Assembly: GCF_003265365.1 (NCBI RefSeq)
Contig: NZ_AUPM01000041.1
Location: forward strand, 1 to 36,352
Reading direction: 5' to 3'
DNA: 36,352 nt
DNA from: Petrotoga sp. 9PW.55.5.1
GTDB lineage: Bacteria > Thermotogota > Thermotogae > Petrotogales > Petrotogaceae
Part shown: piece by piece, positions 25,128 through 34,196 of the stretch
Numbering within the stretch: position 1 is the stretch's first letter
How the letters are laid out: every line of letters begins with the position of its first letter
The notes under the pieces: model-generated
Databases searched by the model: none
What the model saw: only the letters and a program-made list of their open reading frames with translations
Told to the model about the DNA's origin: nothing
Made by a program: the position numbers and the translations under genes

Positions 25128-26237
25128 ATGAATATATTAGTAACGGGATCAAAAGGATTTGTCGGGAGAAATTTAATCGCAGAATTAAAAAATTGTGGAT
25201 ACAGAAATATCTATGAGTTTGATGTTGATACACCAAAAGAAAAATTAGAAGAGTACTCAGAAAATTGTGATTTTGTATTTCATTTGGCTGGAGTAAATAG
25301 ACCAGAAGATCCTAACGAATTTATGAAAGGAAATTATGGCTTTACGCTTGAATTGTTAGAAAAACTAAAAGCACACAACAATAAAAGCCCAATACTCTTA
25401 ACTTCATCAATACAAGCTGAATTAGGCAATCCATATGGAAAAAGCAAAAAAGCGGGAGAAGATTTATTATTTCAATATTCAAAAGAAAATAACGTTGAGG
25501 TTTATGTATATAGACTACCTAATCTTTTTGGAAAATGGAGTAAGCCAAACTATAATAGTGTTGTAGCTACTTTCTGCTACAATATAGCAAGGGATTTAGA
25601 AATAAAAATAAACAATCCAGAATCAGAACTAACCCTGTGTTACATAGACGATGTCTTAGATGAATTTAAACGTGTATTAAAAAACAAACCAACAAAAAAA
25701 GGCGATTACTGTTATGTACCTGTAGCGTATAATACGTCAGTTGGAGAACTAGCACAAATAATAAAAAGCTTCAAAGAAACAAGAAAAAATTTAGATATTC
25801 CTAATATGTCAAATCCCTTTATTAAAAAATTGTACAGTACTTATTTAAGTTACTTACCAGAAGACAAATTGAGCTATGAATTAAAAATGAATATTGATAA
25901 CAGAGGTTCTTTTACAGAGTTTATCAAGACTTTAGATAGAGGTCAAGTGTCAATAAACATTATAAAGCCTGGAATTACAAAGGGAAACCATTGGCATCAT
26001 ACAAAAAATGAAAAGTTTTTGGTAGCATATGGAGAAGGAGTTATTAGATTTAGAAAAATAGATTCTCAAGAAATTATAGAATACAATGTAAGTGGAGACA
26101 AGTTGGAAGTAGTAGATATTCCTCCAGGATACACTCACAATATAGAAAATGTAGGAAAAACAGACATGGTTACTGTTATGTGGGCAAATGAACCTTTTGA
26201 TCCAGAAAATCCTGATACTTATTATTTGGAGGTTTAA
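25128..26237 (+). CDS. fnlB: CapF/FnlB-type bifunctional reductase with cupin domain
   Basis: 369 residues. N-terminal SDR: VTGSKGFVGRNLI, FHLAGVNRPEDPNEFM, TSSIQAELGNPYGKSKKAG with YxxxK. C-terminal cupin (about 255-369): SVNIIKPGITKGNHWHHTK with Zn-binding His, FRKI, and IPPGYTHNIENVG. This two-domain arrangement is specific to CapF (second step of UDP-L-FucNAc synthesis: C3 epimerisation by the cupin, reduction by the SDR). Its last 10 bases are followed by GGAGG for the next gene, which starts immediately after the stop. Confidence 0.88.
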   Translation: MNILVTGSKGFVGRNLIAELKNCGYRNIYEFDVDTPKEKLEEYSENCDFVFHLAGVNRPEDPNEFMKGNYGFTLELLEKLKAHNNKSPILLTSSIQAELGNPYGKSKKAGEDLLFQYSKENNVEVYVYRLPNLFGKWSKPNYNSVVATFCYNIARDLEIKINNPESELTLCYIDDVLDEFKRVLKNKPTKKGDYCYVPVAYNTSVGELAQIIKSFKETRKNLDIPNMSNPFIKKLYSTYLSYLPEDKLSYELKMNIDNRGSFTEFIKTLDRGQVSINIIKPGITKGNHWHHTKNEKFLVAYGEGVIRFRKIDSQEIIEYNVSGDKLEVVDIPPGYTHNIENVGKTDMVTVMWANEPFDPENPDTYYLEV

Positions 26238-26238
26238 A

Positions 26239-27366
26239 GTGAACAAACACAAAGTTATGACTGTTGTAGGAACAAGGCCTGAAATAATAAGACTTTCTCA
26301 AGTGATTAGAAAACTAAATAAATCAGAAGCAATAGAACATTATTTAGTTCATACAGGACAGAATTACGACTATGAATTGAACGAGATTTTTTTTAGAGAT
26401 TTAGAATTAAAAAAACCAGACTATTTTTTAAATGCAGCAACTGGAAATGCCGTTGAAACTACCGGTAATATACTTATGAAAATAGATCCTATCTTAGAAA
26501 AAATAAAGCCAGATGCATTTCTAGTTTTGGGAGACACCAACAGCTGTTTATCCGCCTATGCAGCAAAAAGAAGACATATCCCTGTTTTTCATATGGAAGC
26601 GGGAAATAGATGCTTTGACCAAAGGGTTCCTGAAGAATTAAATAGAAGGATAGTTGATCAAATAGCTGATATAAACCTTGTATATAGTGATTTAGCTCGG
26701 GAACATCTTATCAGAGAAGGATTTCCTTCAGATAGGGTAATAAAAACGGGAAGTCCAATGTACGAAGTGTTACAAAATAAGAAGGAAGAGATCGAAAAAT
26801 CAGAAATTTTAAGTAAATTAGACTTAAAAGAAAATCAATATTTTGTAGTCTCGGCACACAGAGAAGAAAACATAAATTCTGAAAATAATTTTAACAATTT
26901 AATAGATAGTCTAAACGCAATAGCAGAAATATATCAACTACCGATAATTTTTAGTACACATCCTAGAACAAGAAAAATGATAGAATTAAAAGATATAAAA
27001 CTTCATCCACTAATTAGAACAGAAAAACCTTTTGGTTTCATCGATTATATCAAGTTACAAATGAATGCAAAGGCTGTTTTAAGTGATAGTGGAACAATAA
27101 GCGAAGAAACATCTATATTAAAATTAAAAGCTTTAAATATTAGAGAAGCTCACGAAAGGCCAGAAGCGATGGAAGAAGCAACTGTGATGATGGTAGGGTT
27201 AAATAAAAAAAGGATACTTCAAGGATTAAAGATATTAGAAACTCAAAACAAAGAAACAATAAGACCTGTTAATGATTACATAGTTCCAAATGTGTCTGAC
27301 AAAGTATTAAGAATAATTGTATCTTATACTGATTATGTCAATAGAGCCGTTTGGGGAGAGAATTGA
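26239..27366 (+). CDS. fnlC: non-hydrolysing UDP-GlcNAc 2-epimerase (CapG/FnlC type)
   Basis: 375 residues. MTVVGTRPEIIRLSQVIRKL is the family start; TGQNYDYELNEIFF, LVLGDTNSCLSA, MEAGNRCFDQRVPEELNRR, VSAHREENI and SDSGTISEETSIL are the conserved stretches of the WecB/CapG fold. It epimerises C2 to give UDP-L-FucNAc from the CapF product. GTG start 6 bases after GGAGG; an upstream in-frame start at 26188 would lie inside fnlB and lacks an SD. The SD of the following glycosyltransferase lies in its last codons and the stop overlaps that ATG. Confidence 0.88.
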   Translation: MNKHKVMTVVGTRPEIIRLSQVIRKLNKSEAIEHYLVHTGQNYDYELNEIFFRDLELKKPDYFLNAATGNAVETTGNILMKIDPILEKIKPDAFLVLGDTNSCLSAYAAKRRHIPVFHMEAGNRCFDQRVPEELNRRIVDQIADINLVYSDLAREHLIREGFPSDRVIKTGSPMYEVLQNKKEEIEKSEILSKLDLKENQYFVVSAHREENINSENNFNNLIDSLNAIAEIYQLPIIFSTHPRTRKMIELKDIKLHPLIRTEKPFGFIDYIKLQMNAKAVLSDSGTISEETSILKLKALNIREAHERPEAMEEATVMMVGLNKKRILQGLKILETQNKETIRPVNDYIVPNVSDKVLRIIVSYTDYVNRAVWGEN

Positions 27367-28529
27367 TGAGAAATAAAAATATAAAAAAAATAATGTATGT
27401 AACTTCAATGAATGTAATTAAAATTAATGATAAATATTATTGTTCAAATGCAGCTTTACCTACTTTAAATAGGTATATACATAACTTTGGATTTATTTAT
27501 TTAATATGTAGAGTCCATGATAAAATAGAGAAAAATGATAGGTATTTTGTGGAAATGCCAAAAGAAGTTGAGGTTTTGGGTGAAAGTTCGTATATAAAAA
27601 TGTTAAGGCCAAGATTTTTGAATGTTATAAAAAGCACTTTAAAAAACACGAAATTTATTTTTATTCATTTTCCATCTATACCAAGTTATTTAGTTGCTTA
27701 TTACGCTAAAAAAATGAATATTAACTATTGCTCCGTTGTTGTTGGATGCACATGGGATTCTTTTTTTAACTACAGTTTTATTGGAAAAATATTAGCACCT
27801 TTTAGTTTTTTAATAATGAAAAAATACATACGAAAAAGTAAATATGCCATTTATGTGACAAAAGAGTTTCTTCAAAATAGATATCCATGTTATTGTAATT
27901 CAATAAATGCTTCAAATGTTTATATAACAGAATTAAATGAAGAAATTCTACTAAAAAGAATTAAAAAAATTGAAAATTATAAAGATGATCACATATATTC
28001 TCTAGCAACATGTGCTGCAGTAGATGTGAAATTTAAGGCCCAAGAAGATGTTATAAAAGCAATTTCAAAATTAAAAAGAAAGGGAAAAATCTTTAATTAT
28101 TATCTAGCTGGTGGAGGAGATCAAAAATATTTGAAAAAAATTTCTAGAAAATATAATGTAGAAAAACAAGTATTTTTTTTAGGCAACCTTAATAATGAAC
28201 AAATAAATAATCTTTTAGATAAAATTGATATTTATATTCAGCCTAGCAAACAAGAAGGGTTACCAAGAGCAGTGATAGAAGCAATGAATAGAGCTTGTCC
28301 AGTACTAGGGGCAAATACAGGTGGTATTCCAGAATTAATAGATAAAAAATATGTTTTTAAAAAGGGTAGAGTTAATGATATTGTAAAAAAGATAGAAGAA
28401 ATTTTAAAAGATGATATGAAAAATGTAGCAAAAAGAAATTTTGAAGAATCATCTAAATATTTGAGTAGTATAATAGATGAAAGAAGAAACAACTACTACA
28501 TTAAAATAAAAAAAGAAAATGATTTGTAA
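27366..28529 (+). CDS. GT4 family glycosyltransferase
   Basis: 387 residues. The C-terminal domain shows YLAGGGDQKYLKKI, VFFLGNLNNEQI and the donor-binding PSKQEGLPRAVIEAMNRACP with VLGANTGGIPELI. The N-terminal half contains VTSMNVI and a hydrophobic stretch (FIFIHFPSIPSYLVAYY). It starts at the ATG overlapping the fnlC stop (TGATG), with GGGGAGAG 5 bases upstream; the direct coupling suggests that it transfers L-FucNAc. Its codons are T-rich, unlike fnlA-C. Confidence 0.8.
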   Translation: MRNKNIKKIMYVTSMNVIKINDKYYCSNAALPTLNRYIHNFGFIYLICRVHDKIEKNDRYFVEMPKEVEVLGESSYIKMLRPRFLNVIKSTLKNTKFIFIHFPSIPSYLVAYYAKKMNINYCSVVVGCTWDSFFNYSFIGKILAPFSFLIMKKYIRKSKYAIYVTKEFLQNRYPCYCNSINASNVYITELNEEILLKRIKKIENYKDDHIYSLATCAAVDVKFKAQEDVIKAISKLKRKGKIFNYYLAGGGDQKYLKKISRKYNVEKQVFFLGNLNNEQINNLLDKIDIYIQPSKQEGLPRAVIEAMNRACPVLGANTGGIPELIDKKYVFKKGRVNDIVKKIEEILKDDMKNVAKRNFEESSKYLSSIIDERRNNYYIKIKKENDL

Positions 28530-28569
28530 ATAATTCTCAAAATTAATTAGACAAGGATCTGACCGATAA

Positions 28570-28735
28570 ATGAAAATAGCAGTAGCAGGAACAGGATATG
28601 CGGGATTATCATTAGCAGTGTTATTATCTCAAAACAATGAAGTAGTAGCACTTGATATAATAAAAGAAAAAGTAGAGATGATAAACAACAAAAAAACACC
28701 CATATCAGACAAAGAAATAGAAGAATACGCAGCCT
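28570..28735 (+). pseudogene. 5' fragment of a second-type UDP-glucose dehydrogenase gene
   Basis: An ATG with AGGAT upstream starts [19 protein letters not shown], then [18 protein letters not shown] and [12 protein letters not shown], the first 55 residues of an E. coli-type Ugd (about 390 residues). The match stops at 28735, where a sequence forming an inverted repeat begins, and the frame then runs into unrelated codons and ends at 28809. This fragment is not derived from the ugd at 18434. Confidence 0.85.
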
Positions 28736-28793
28736 CACCCCTTGTTTTATTTTACCATTTCTTTCATTTTTCTCCAATCTCCATGAGGGGTGA
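28735..28793. repeat. inverted-repeat element at the break of the ugd fragment
   Basis: TCACCCCT (28735-28742) pairs with AGGGGTGA (28786-28793) across a 43-base T/C-rich loop. It begins exactly where the Ugd homology ends. The flank GCAGCCTCACCCC recurs nearly unchanged at 36208-36220 beside IS debris, so it may be the remnant of a small inserted element. Confidence 0.45.
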
Positions 28794-28808
28794 TTACGGG
28801 AGGGATTG

Positions 28809-29732
28809 ATGATGATTTATAATAAATTGTTATTTCTTTGGCTGGATGATCAAGCATTTTATCCTCAACAAATTAAAAAAAGAGGTATAAAAGTAGCGAA
28901 TGTTTTTAAAAAACACCCGAAGATAATCAGGGCTATAAGAAGATTACAAATAGATATGAAAATACCATTTATAAAACCTTGGCTGGAATCTTGGGCAGAT
29001 AATTTAGACAAATATGAAACAATTATAATTCATTCATCAGTTATTACTGTACCTGTTGTAAAATATATTAGAAAGAAAAATAAAAATATTAGGTTAATTG
29101 TTTGGTATTGGAACCCTGTATCTAAGTCAGCTTCAATTGAAGATTATCGAAAATATGATTGTGAGATATGGTCTTTTGATAAAAACGATTGCGATAAATA
29201 CAATTTAAGTTTTAATACTCAATATTATTTTGATAATATTAAATTAGGTGATTCAGAAGAAAAACATTTAGAGGTTTTATTTATTGGTGGAGATAAAGGT
29301 AGAATTGAAAATTTAGCAAAGATTAAATATTATTTAGATAGAAATAATATTTCAAATCTTTTTTATATCACACCCACTGGCAATAAAAAAAATAAGAAGC
29401 ATTTAAAGCTTTATAATAACAAAAAAATTCCATACGAGGATGTTTTAAGATATATATCTAAAAGCAAAACTATTCTTGACTATGTATCTGAAAATCAATC
29501 TGGAATGACAATAAGACCATTAGAAGCACTTTTTTTTGGTAAGAAATTAATTACTAATGATATAAATATTATTAATGAAAATTTTTATAATGAAAATAAT
29601 ACTTTCATTATAAAACATGATAATTTAAATGATTTGAAAGATTTTTTGAAAAAACCATATAAAAATATAAATGAAAATATAATAAAATATTATGATTTTG
29701 ATGAATGGTTGAAAAGATTTTTTAAGGGGTAA
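28809..29732 (+). CDS. putative glycosyltransferase, family not certain
   Basis: About 307 residues. KKLLFLWLDDQAFYP-like N-terminus (here YNKLLFLWLDD), a Lys/Arg-rich middle, VLFIGGDKGRIENL near residue 155, and a C-terminal SENQSGMTIRPLEALFFGKK followed by LITND. The last two look like the second half of a GT-B transferase (nucleotide-binding loop, then a Glu-bearing helix), as in lipopolysaccharide core proteins such as RfaS, but I cannot assign a numbered family. GGGAGGG precedes two adjacent ATGs (28809, 28812). The polymerase gene follows 3 bases after the stop. Confidence 0.6.
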   Translation: MMIYNKLLFLWLDDQAFYPQQIKKRGIKVANVFKKHPKIIRAIRRLQIDMKIPFIKPWLESWADNLDKYETIIIHSSVITVPVVKYIRKKNKNIRLIVWYWNPVSKSASIEDYRKYDCEIWSFDKNDCDKYNLSFNTQYYFDNIKLGDSEEKHLEVLFIGGDKGRIENLAKIKYYLDRNNISNLFYITPTGNKKNKKHLKLYNNKKIPYEDVLRYISKSKTILDYVSENQSGMTIRPLEALFFGKKLITNDINIINENFYNENNTFIIKHDNLNDLKDFLKKPYKNINENIIKYYDFDEWLKRFFKG

Positions 29733-29735
29733 ATA

Positions 29736-30847
29736 ATGACTATATTGCTATATTTTACTGTAATGTTGATTAATTTGATGTTAGTTTTTAATAAAAAACA
29801 ATCTAAAATGATTTCTTTACTAACTATATTGTTTATTATTCTTTTTATAAGCGGAGCGGGTCCTAAATATTCCACGATTAATCATTCAAGAGATTATATT
29901 AATTATGAAATTAGTTATAATAACTCTTTGGAAGAAACTTACTCAAATAATTATAATATATCTTATTTATTTCTGAGCAAAATAGGAAATAAAGTAGGTA
30001 TTGATTTTTTTTATTTTCGATTAATTCTTATATCTATACTATTTTTTATATTATATTTGAGAATAAAAAATTATACTTTTAATATTAACCTTTTTTTATT
30101 ATTATATATATGCTGTACCCTATGATAATGGATAGTGAACAATTAAGAAATTTTATTGCATTTATAATTATATTTGTATCTTTAGATTTATTAAAAAGCA
30201 AGAAATTAGTACATAGAATATTATTATTTGCATTAATATTATTTTCTGGAACTTTTCATATAGCTTTCCTATTTTATATACCTTTAATTTTTATTAACAT
30301 ACATAAAAATAGAATAGTAATATTTTTAGTTTTAGTTTCTATAATTACTTTTTTTATTGCAATTATGAATAATAATACTATACCCTTTATAGGTTTATTA
30401 ACAAATATGGTATCTAATGATGAAATTGTTTTCTACCTTAATTTAAAGACTAATTTAGGGTATCTTCTACCTGTTACTCTTCATCTAATAAACTTGTTTA
30501 TGATTATATGGTCCAAAAATATTTTAAGTTCATCAGAATTTAAAGATACAAAATATTATAGGTTAACAGATATTATATTATATATTAATTTTATAGGTAT
30601 TATTTATTTTCCAACTTTATTATTATCTTTAACATTTTATAGATTATTAAGAAATATATTTATAATAAATTTGATTGTATATTCAAATACTATTTATGTT
30701 TTTAGAAAAAACATCTTGAAATATTTAATTTATTTATTTTTTGTTTTTCTGAATATGTTTTTATGGTTTTATTTTGATTTGATTTTTACAACAAAGCCCG
30801 AAAGAGTACTAATACCTTTTTTTACCCAAAATTATTTTTTTAATTAG
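29736..30847 (+). pseudogene. wzy: Wzy/EpsG-type polysaccharide polymerase, split by a TA frameshift
   Basis: Two overlapping frames (29736-30125 and 30110-30847) encode one multi-span membrane protein: hydrophobic N-terminal half with the GPKYSTINHSRDYINYE loop, then YPMIMDSEQLRNFIAF, the EpsG-family signature, and about six more helices. The break is in (TA)4 at 30103-30110. With one TA fewer the frame reads LLLYMLYPMIMDSEQLRN without interruption, about 370 residues, a normal length. The polymerase joins repeat units on the periplasmic side; no other polymerase candidate is in the window. The second part has an in-frame ATG at the junction but no SD. Confidence 0.8.
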
Positions 30848-30861
30848 AAAGGACTAATTAA

Positions 30862-31737
30862 ATGAAATCCATAATTCTCGCAGGTGGCAGTGGTTCACGC
30901 CTTTATCCCATAACAAAAGGAATAAGTAAACAGTTACTACCAATATACGACAAACCTATGATATACTACCCCTTATCAACAATAATGCTTGCTGGAATAA
31001 GGAAAGTACTAATAATATCTAACCCCGAATACATTGATTCATTCAAAAGGCTTTTAAACGACGGAAGCCATTTAGGAATGAATATAGAATACGCAGTCCA
31101 AGAAAAACCAAGAGGCCTTGCAGATGCCTTTATCGTTGGAGAAAAATTTATAGGAAACGATAATGTCTGTCTGATACTGGGAGATAACATATTTCACGGT
31201 CAAGGATTCTCAAGCATGCTCAAAAGAGCTGCTTCCTTACAAGAAGGAGCTGTTATATTTGGATATTATGTAAAAGATCCAAGAAGCTACGGGGTAGTTG
31301 AATTCGATGAAAACAACAACGTAGTATCCATAGAAGAAAAACCAGAAAAACCAAAATCACACTATGCAGTACCAGGGTTATATTTCTATGACAACCAAGT
31401 CATAGAAATAGCAAAGAACTTAAAGCCATCAGAAAGAGGAGAACTTGAAATAACGGATGTCAACAAAGAGTACCTGAAAAAAGGACAATTAAAAGTGGAG
31501 TTATTTGGCAGAGGGTTTGCATGGTTAGACACAGGCACATACGACTCACTACTTGAAGCAAGTAACTATGTAGAAACCATACAAAAAAGACAAGGATTCT
31601 ACGTATCTTGTATAGAAGAGATAGCATACAGAAACGGTTGGATAAACAAAGAACAACTAAGAAACCTTGCAAAAGAAATGAAAAAGGTAGAATATGGGAA
31701 GTATCTATTAGAAATAGCAGGTGAAAACAATGTCTAA
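30862..31737 (+). CDS. rfbA: glucose-1-phosphate thymidylyltransferase
   Basis: 291 residues, normal length. [20 protein letters not shown] with [13 protein letters not shown] is the RmlA signature; [13 protein letters not shown] holds the metal Asp; [19 protein letters not shown] and [18 protein letters not shown] follow. First step of dTDP-L-rhamnose synthesis. The AAAGGA site is 8 bases before the ATG. The next three genes complete the pathway in the order A-C-D-B, all overlapping or touching. Codons here end mostly in A and C, like those of 3797-4490, and unlike the T-rich polymerase gene before it. Confidence 0.95.
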   Translation: MKSIILAGGSGSRLYPITKGISKQLLPIYDKPMIYYPLSTIMLAGIRKVLIISNPEYIDSFKRLLNDGSHLGMNIEYAVQEKPRGLADAFIVGEKFIGNDNVCLILGDNIFHGQGFSSMLKRAASLQEGAVIFGYYVKDPRSYGVVEFDENNNVVSIEEKPEKPKSHYAVPGLYFYDNQVIEIAKNLKPSERGELEITDVNKEYLKKGQLKVELFGRGFAWLDTGTYDSLLEASNYVETIQKRQGFYVSCIEEIAYRNGWINKEQLRNLAKEMKKVEYGKYLLEIAGENNV

Positions 31738-32302
31738 ATTCAAAAAGATAGAAACAGGTATAGAAGGATTATACATAATAGAGCCAACGGTATTTGGAGA
31801 CAGGAGAGGATTTTTTATGGAAACGTGGAACAAAAAGGATTTTCAAGAAATAGGGTTAGACATGGAATTTGTTCAAGACAACCATTCAAAAAGTAGAAAA
31901 GGGGTACTAAGGGGGTTACACTTTCAAACAAAAAACTCGCAAGGTAAATTAGTAAGGTGTATAACAGGTAAGGTGTACGATGTGGCAGTTGATTTAAGAA
32001 AAAACTCCAAAACGTTTGGAAAGTATTACGGCATAGAGCTAACAGAAGAAAACAAACTCATGTTCTATATCCCCGAAGGATTCGCTCATGGATACTTAGC
32101 TCTAACTCAAGAGGTGGAGTTTCTCTACAAGGCAACCAATTACTACTCTCCGGAGTATGAAAGCGGAATAATATGGAACGATGAAGATATAAATATAGAA
32201 TGGCCATTTGAAAAGTACGGGATAAAAAAAGAAGATTTAATACTCTCAGAAAAGGATAAAAAACTACAAAGATTCAAAGAATATATAGGTGAAATACAAT
32301 GA
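31730..32302 (+). CDS. rfbC: dTDP-4-dehydrorhamnose 3,5-epimerase
   Basis: 190 residues. RmlC motifs: [36 protein letters not shown] (catalytic His in LRGLHFQ), [29 protein letters not shown] and [14 protein letters not shown]. It epimerises C3 and C5 of dTDP-4-keto-6-deoxyglucose. I use the ATG at 31730 (AGGTG 6 bases upstream) rather than the GTG at 31721; it overlaps the end of rfbA by 8 bases. Confidence 0.95.
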   Translation: MSKFKKIETGIEGLYIIEPTVFGDRRGFFMETWNKKDFQEIGLDMEFVQDNHSKSRKGVLRGLHFQTKNSQGKLVRCITGKVYDVAVDLRKNSKTFGKYYGIELTEENKLMFYIPEGFAHGYLALTQEVEFLYKATNYYSPEYESGIIWNDEDINIEWPFEKYGIKKEDLILSEKDKKLQRFKEYIGEIQ

Positions 32303-33144
32303 AAATACTCATAACGGGAGCAAACGGTCAGTTAGGACAAGAATTCCAAAAAAAGTTCAACCAATTAAAAATATCATACATACCAACAGATTATCAACAG
32401 TTAGACATCACAAATATCGAACAAATAAGAAAGTTAGTACAAAAAGAAAAAGACATAACCCATATAATAAACTGTGCTGCTTACAACAACGTAGACAAAG
32501 CAGAAGTAGAATGGGAAAAGGCGTATACGATAAACGGCCTTGCTATACGTAACCTTGCCATAGTATCAAACGAAATAAACGCAGAACTAATACACTACTC
32601 AACGGACTATGTATTTTCTGGAACAAAAAAAGAATACACCATATACGATGAACCTTCCCCAATAAACAAATACGGCGAAAGTAAAGCCTTAGGAGAAAAA
32701 GAAGTAAAGCAAGCACAAAGATATTACCTAATAAGGGTGAGTTGGGTATTTGGAATGGGGAATATAAACTTTGCAAAAAAGGTAATAAGTTGGAGTAAAG
32801 ACAAAGAAGAGTTGAGTATAACAACGGATGAAAAAAGTGCGCCAACATACACAGTAGACTTAGTAGAAGCAACGCTTGAATTGATAAAACACAAAGTATA
32901 TGGATTGTACCATATAACAAACACACCATGCACAAGGTACGAATGGGCAGAGTATATACTAAAACAGATAGGATGGCGAGGAAGATTAAACCAAGCAAAA
33001 AGAAGTGATTTCAACTTACCTGCAATAAGACCAGAAAGCTCTGTACTCAACAACTTTGGATACAACCAAGTAACGGGCAAAAGTATGCCAGATTGGAAGG
33101 ATGCAACAAAAAGATTTCTAAAAGAAATGGGGTATAACCTATGA
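32299..33144 (+). CDS. rfbD: dTDP-4-dehydrorhamnose reductase
   Basis: 281 residues. GANGQLGQEFQKKF (NADPH site), INCAAYNNVDKAEVEWEKAY, YSTDYVFSGTKKEYTIYDEP and NKYGESKALGE with YxxxK are typical of RmlD. It makes dTDP-L-rhamnose in the last step. The ATG overlaps the rfbC stop by 4 bases, with ATAGGTG upstream. Confidence 0.95.
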   Translation: MKILITGANGQLGQEFQKKFNQLKISYIPTDYQQLDITNIEQIRKLVQKEKDITHIINCAAYNNVDKAEVEWEKAYTINGLAIRNLAIVSNEINAELIHYSTDYVFSGTKKEYTIYDEPSPINKYGESKALGEKEVKQAQRYYLIRVSWVFGMGNINFAKKVISWSKDKEELSITTDEKSAPTYTVDLVEATLELIKHKVYGLYHITNTPCTRYEWAEYILKQIGWRGRLNQAKRSDFNLPAIRPESSVLNNFGYNQVTGKSMPDWKDATKRFLKEMGYNL

Positions 33145-34187
33145 CAATCTTAGTAACGGGTGTAGCTGGTTTTATTGGAAGTAACTTTGTGTATTACTAC
33201 CTAAGAAAATACAAAGACAGAAAGATAATAGGATTAGATAAATTAACCTATGCTGGTAATTTAGATAACCTATCTAAATTAGGTGAAGAAGAAAAGAAAA
33301 GGTTTGTTTTCATAAAAGGGGATATAAACGATTTAGAATTGTTGGAAGAAATATATTCAAAATATGAAATAGATGGGATAATAAACTTTGCGGCAGAAAG
33401 TCATGTAGACAGATCAATACATGATCCAAGTATATTTCTAAAAACAAACATCTTAGGAACACAAACACTGCTACATGTATATAAGCAACATTACGATGAA
33501 AGAAAAAAACAAAAGTTCTTACATATATCAACCGATGAAGTATATGGAGCACTTGGACCAACAGGATGCTTCACAGAAGAAACACCATTAGACCCACACA
33601 GTCCATACTCAGCAAGTAAAGCAAGCAGCGATCTAATAGTAAAGGCATACCATGACACCTATGGACTAAATACAAACATAACAAGATGCTCAAACAACTA
33701 TGGACCATACCAATTCCCAGAAAAGTTAATCCCTCTAATGATACATAATGCTTTAAACCACAAAGAGTTACCAGTATATGGAGATGGGAAACAAATAAGA
33801 GACTGGTTATATGTAGAAGATCATTGTAAAGCAATAGACTTAGTATTTGAAAAAGGAAAAAGTGGAGAGGTATACAACGTAGGGGGACACAACGAAAAAG
33901 AAAATATAGAGATAGTAAAACTGATAATAAATTACCTTCAAGAAAAAACAAAAGACAAAGAAATAAATGAAAGTCTGATAAAACATGTGAAAGACAGATT
34001 AGGACATGACAGAAGATACGCTATAGATCCAACAAAGATAAAAGAAGAATTAGGATGGGAACCAGAAACAATATTTGAGCAAGGAATAAAACAAACAATA
34101 GATTGGTACTTAGAAAACCAAGAATGGATGAAGAAGGTTATAACAGGAGAGTATATGGAGTTTTATGAGAAAAACTATGTTGATTAG
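33141..34187 (+). CDS. rfbB: dTDP-glucose 4,6-dehydratase
   Basis: 348 residues. GVAGFIGSNFVYYYLRK, FAAESHVDRSIHDPSIF, ISTDEVYGALGPTGCFTEE (Thr-Asp-Glu of the dehydratases), SPYSASKASSDLIV, and RCSNNYGPYQFPEKLIPLMI are all diagnostic of RmlB. It makes dTDP-4-keto-6-deoxyglucose from the RfbA product. Overlaps rfbD by 4 bases. Confidence 0.95.
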   Translation: MTILVTGVAGFIGSNFVYYYLRKYKDRKIIGLDKLTYAGNLDNLSKLGEEEKKRFVFIKGDINDLELLEEIYSKYEIDGIINFAAESHVDRSIHDPSIFLKTNILGTQTLLHVYKQHYDERKKQKFLHISTDEVYGALGPTGCFTEETPLDPHSPYSASKASSDLIVKAYHDTYGLNTNITRCSNNYGPYQFPEKLIPLMIHNALNHKELPVYGDGKQIRDWLYVEDHCKAIDLVFEKGKSGEVYNVGGHNEKENIEIVKLIINYLQEKTKDKEINESLIKHVKDRLGHDRRYAIDPTKIKEELGWEPETIFEQGIKQTIDWYLENQEWMKKVITGEYMEFYEKNYVD

Positions 34188-34196
34188 AGGAATATT

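Noticed and set aside
32289-32552. Arg/Lys-rich ORF of 87 codons overlapping rfbD
   Set aside because: It is a shadow of rfbC/rfbD in another frame, without SD; rfbD is certain.
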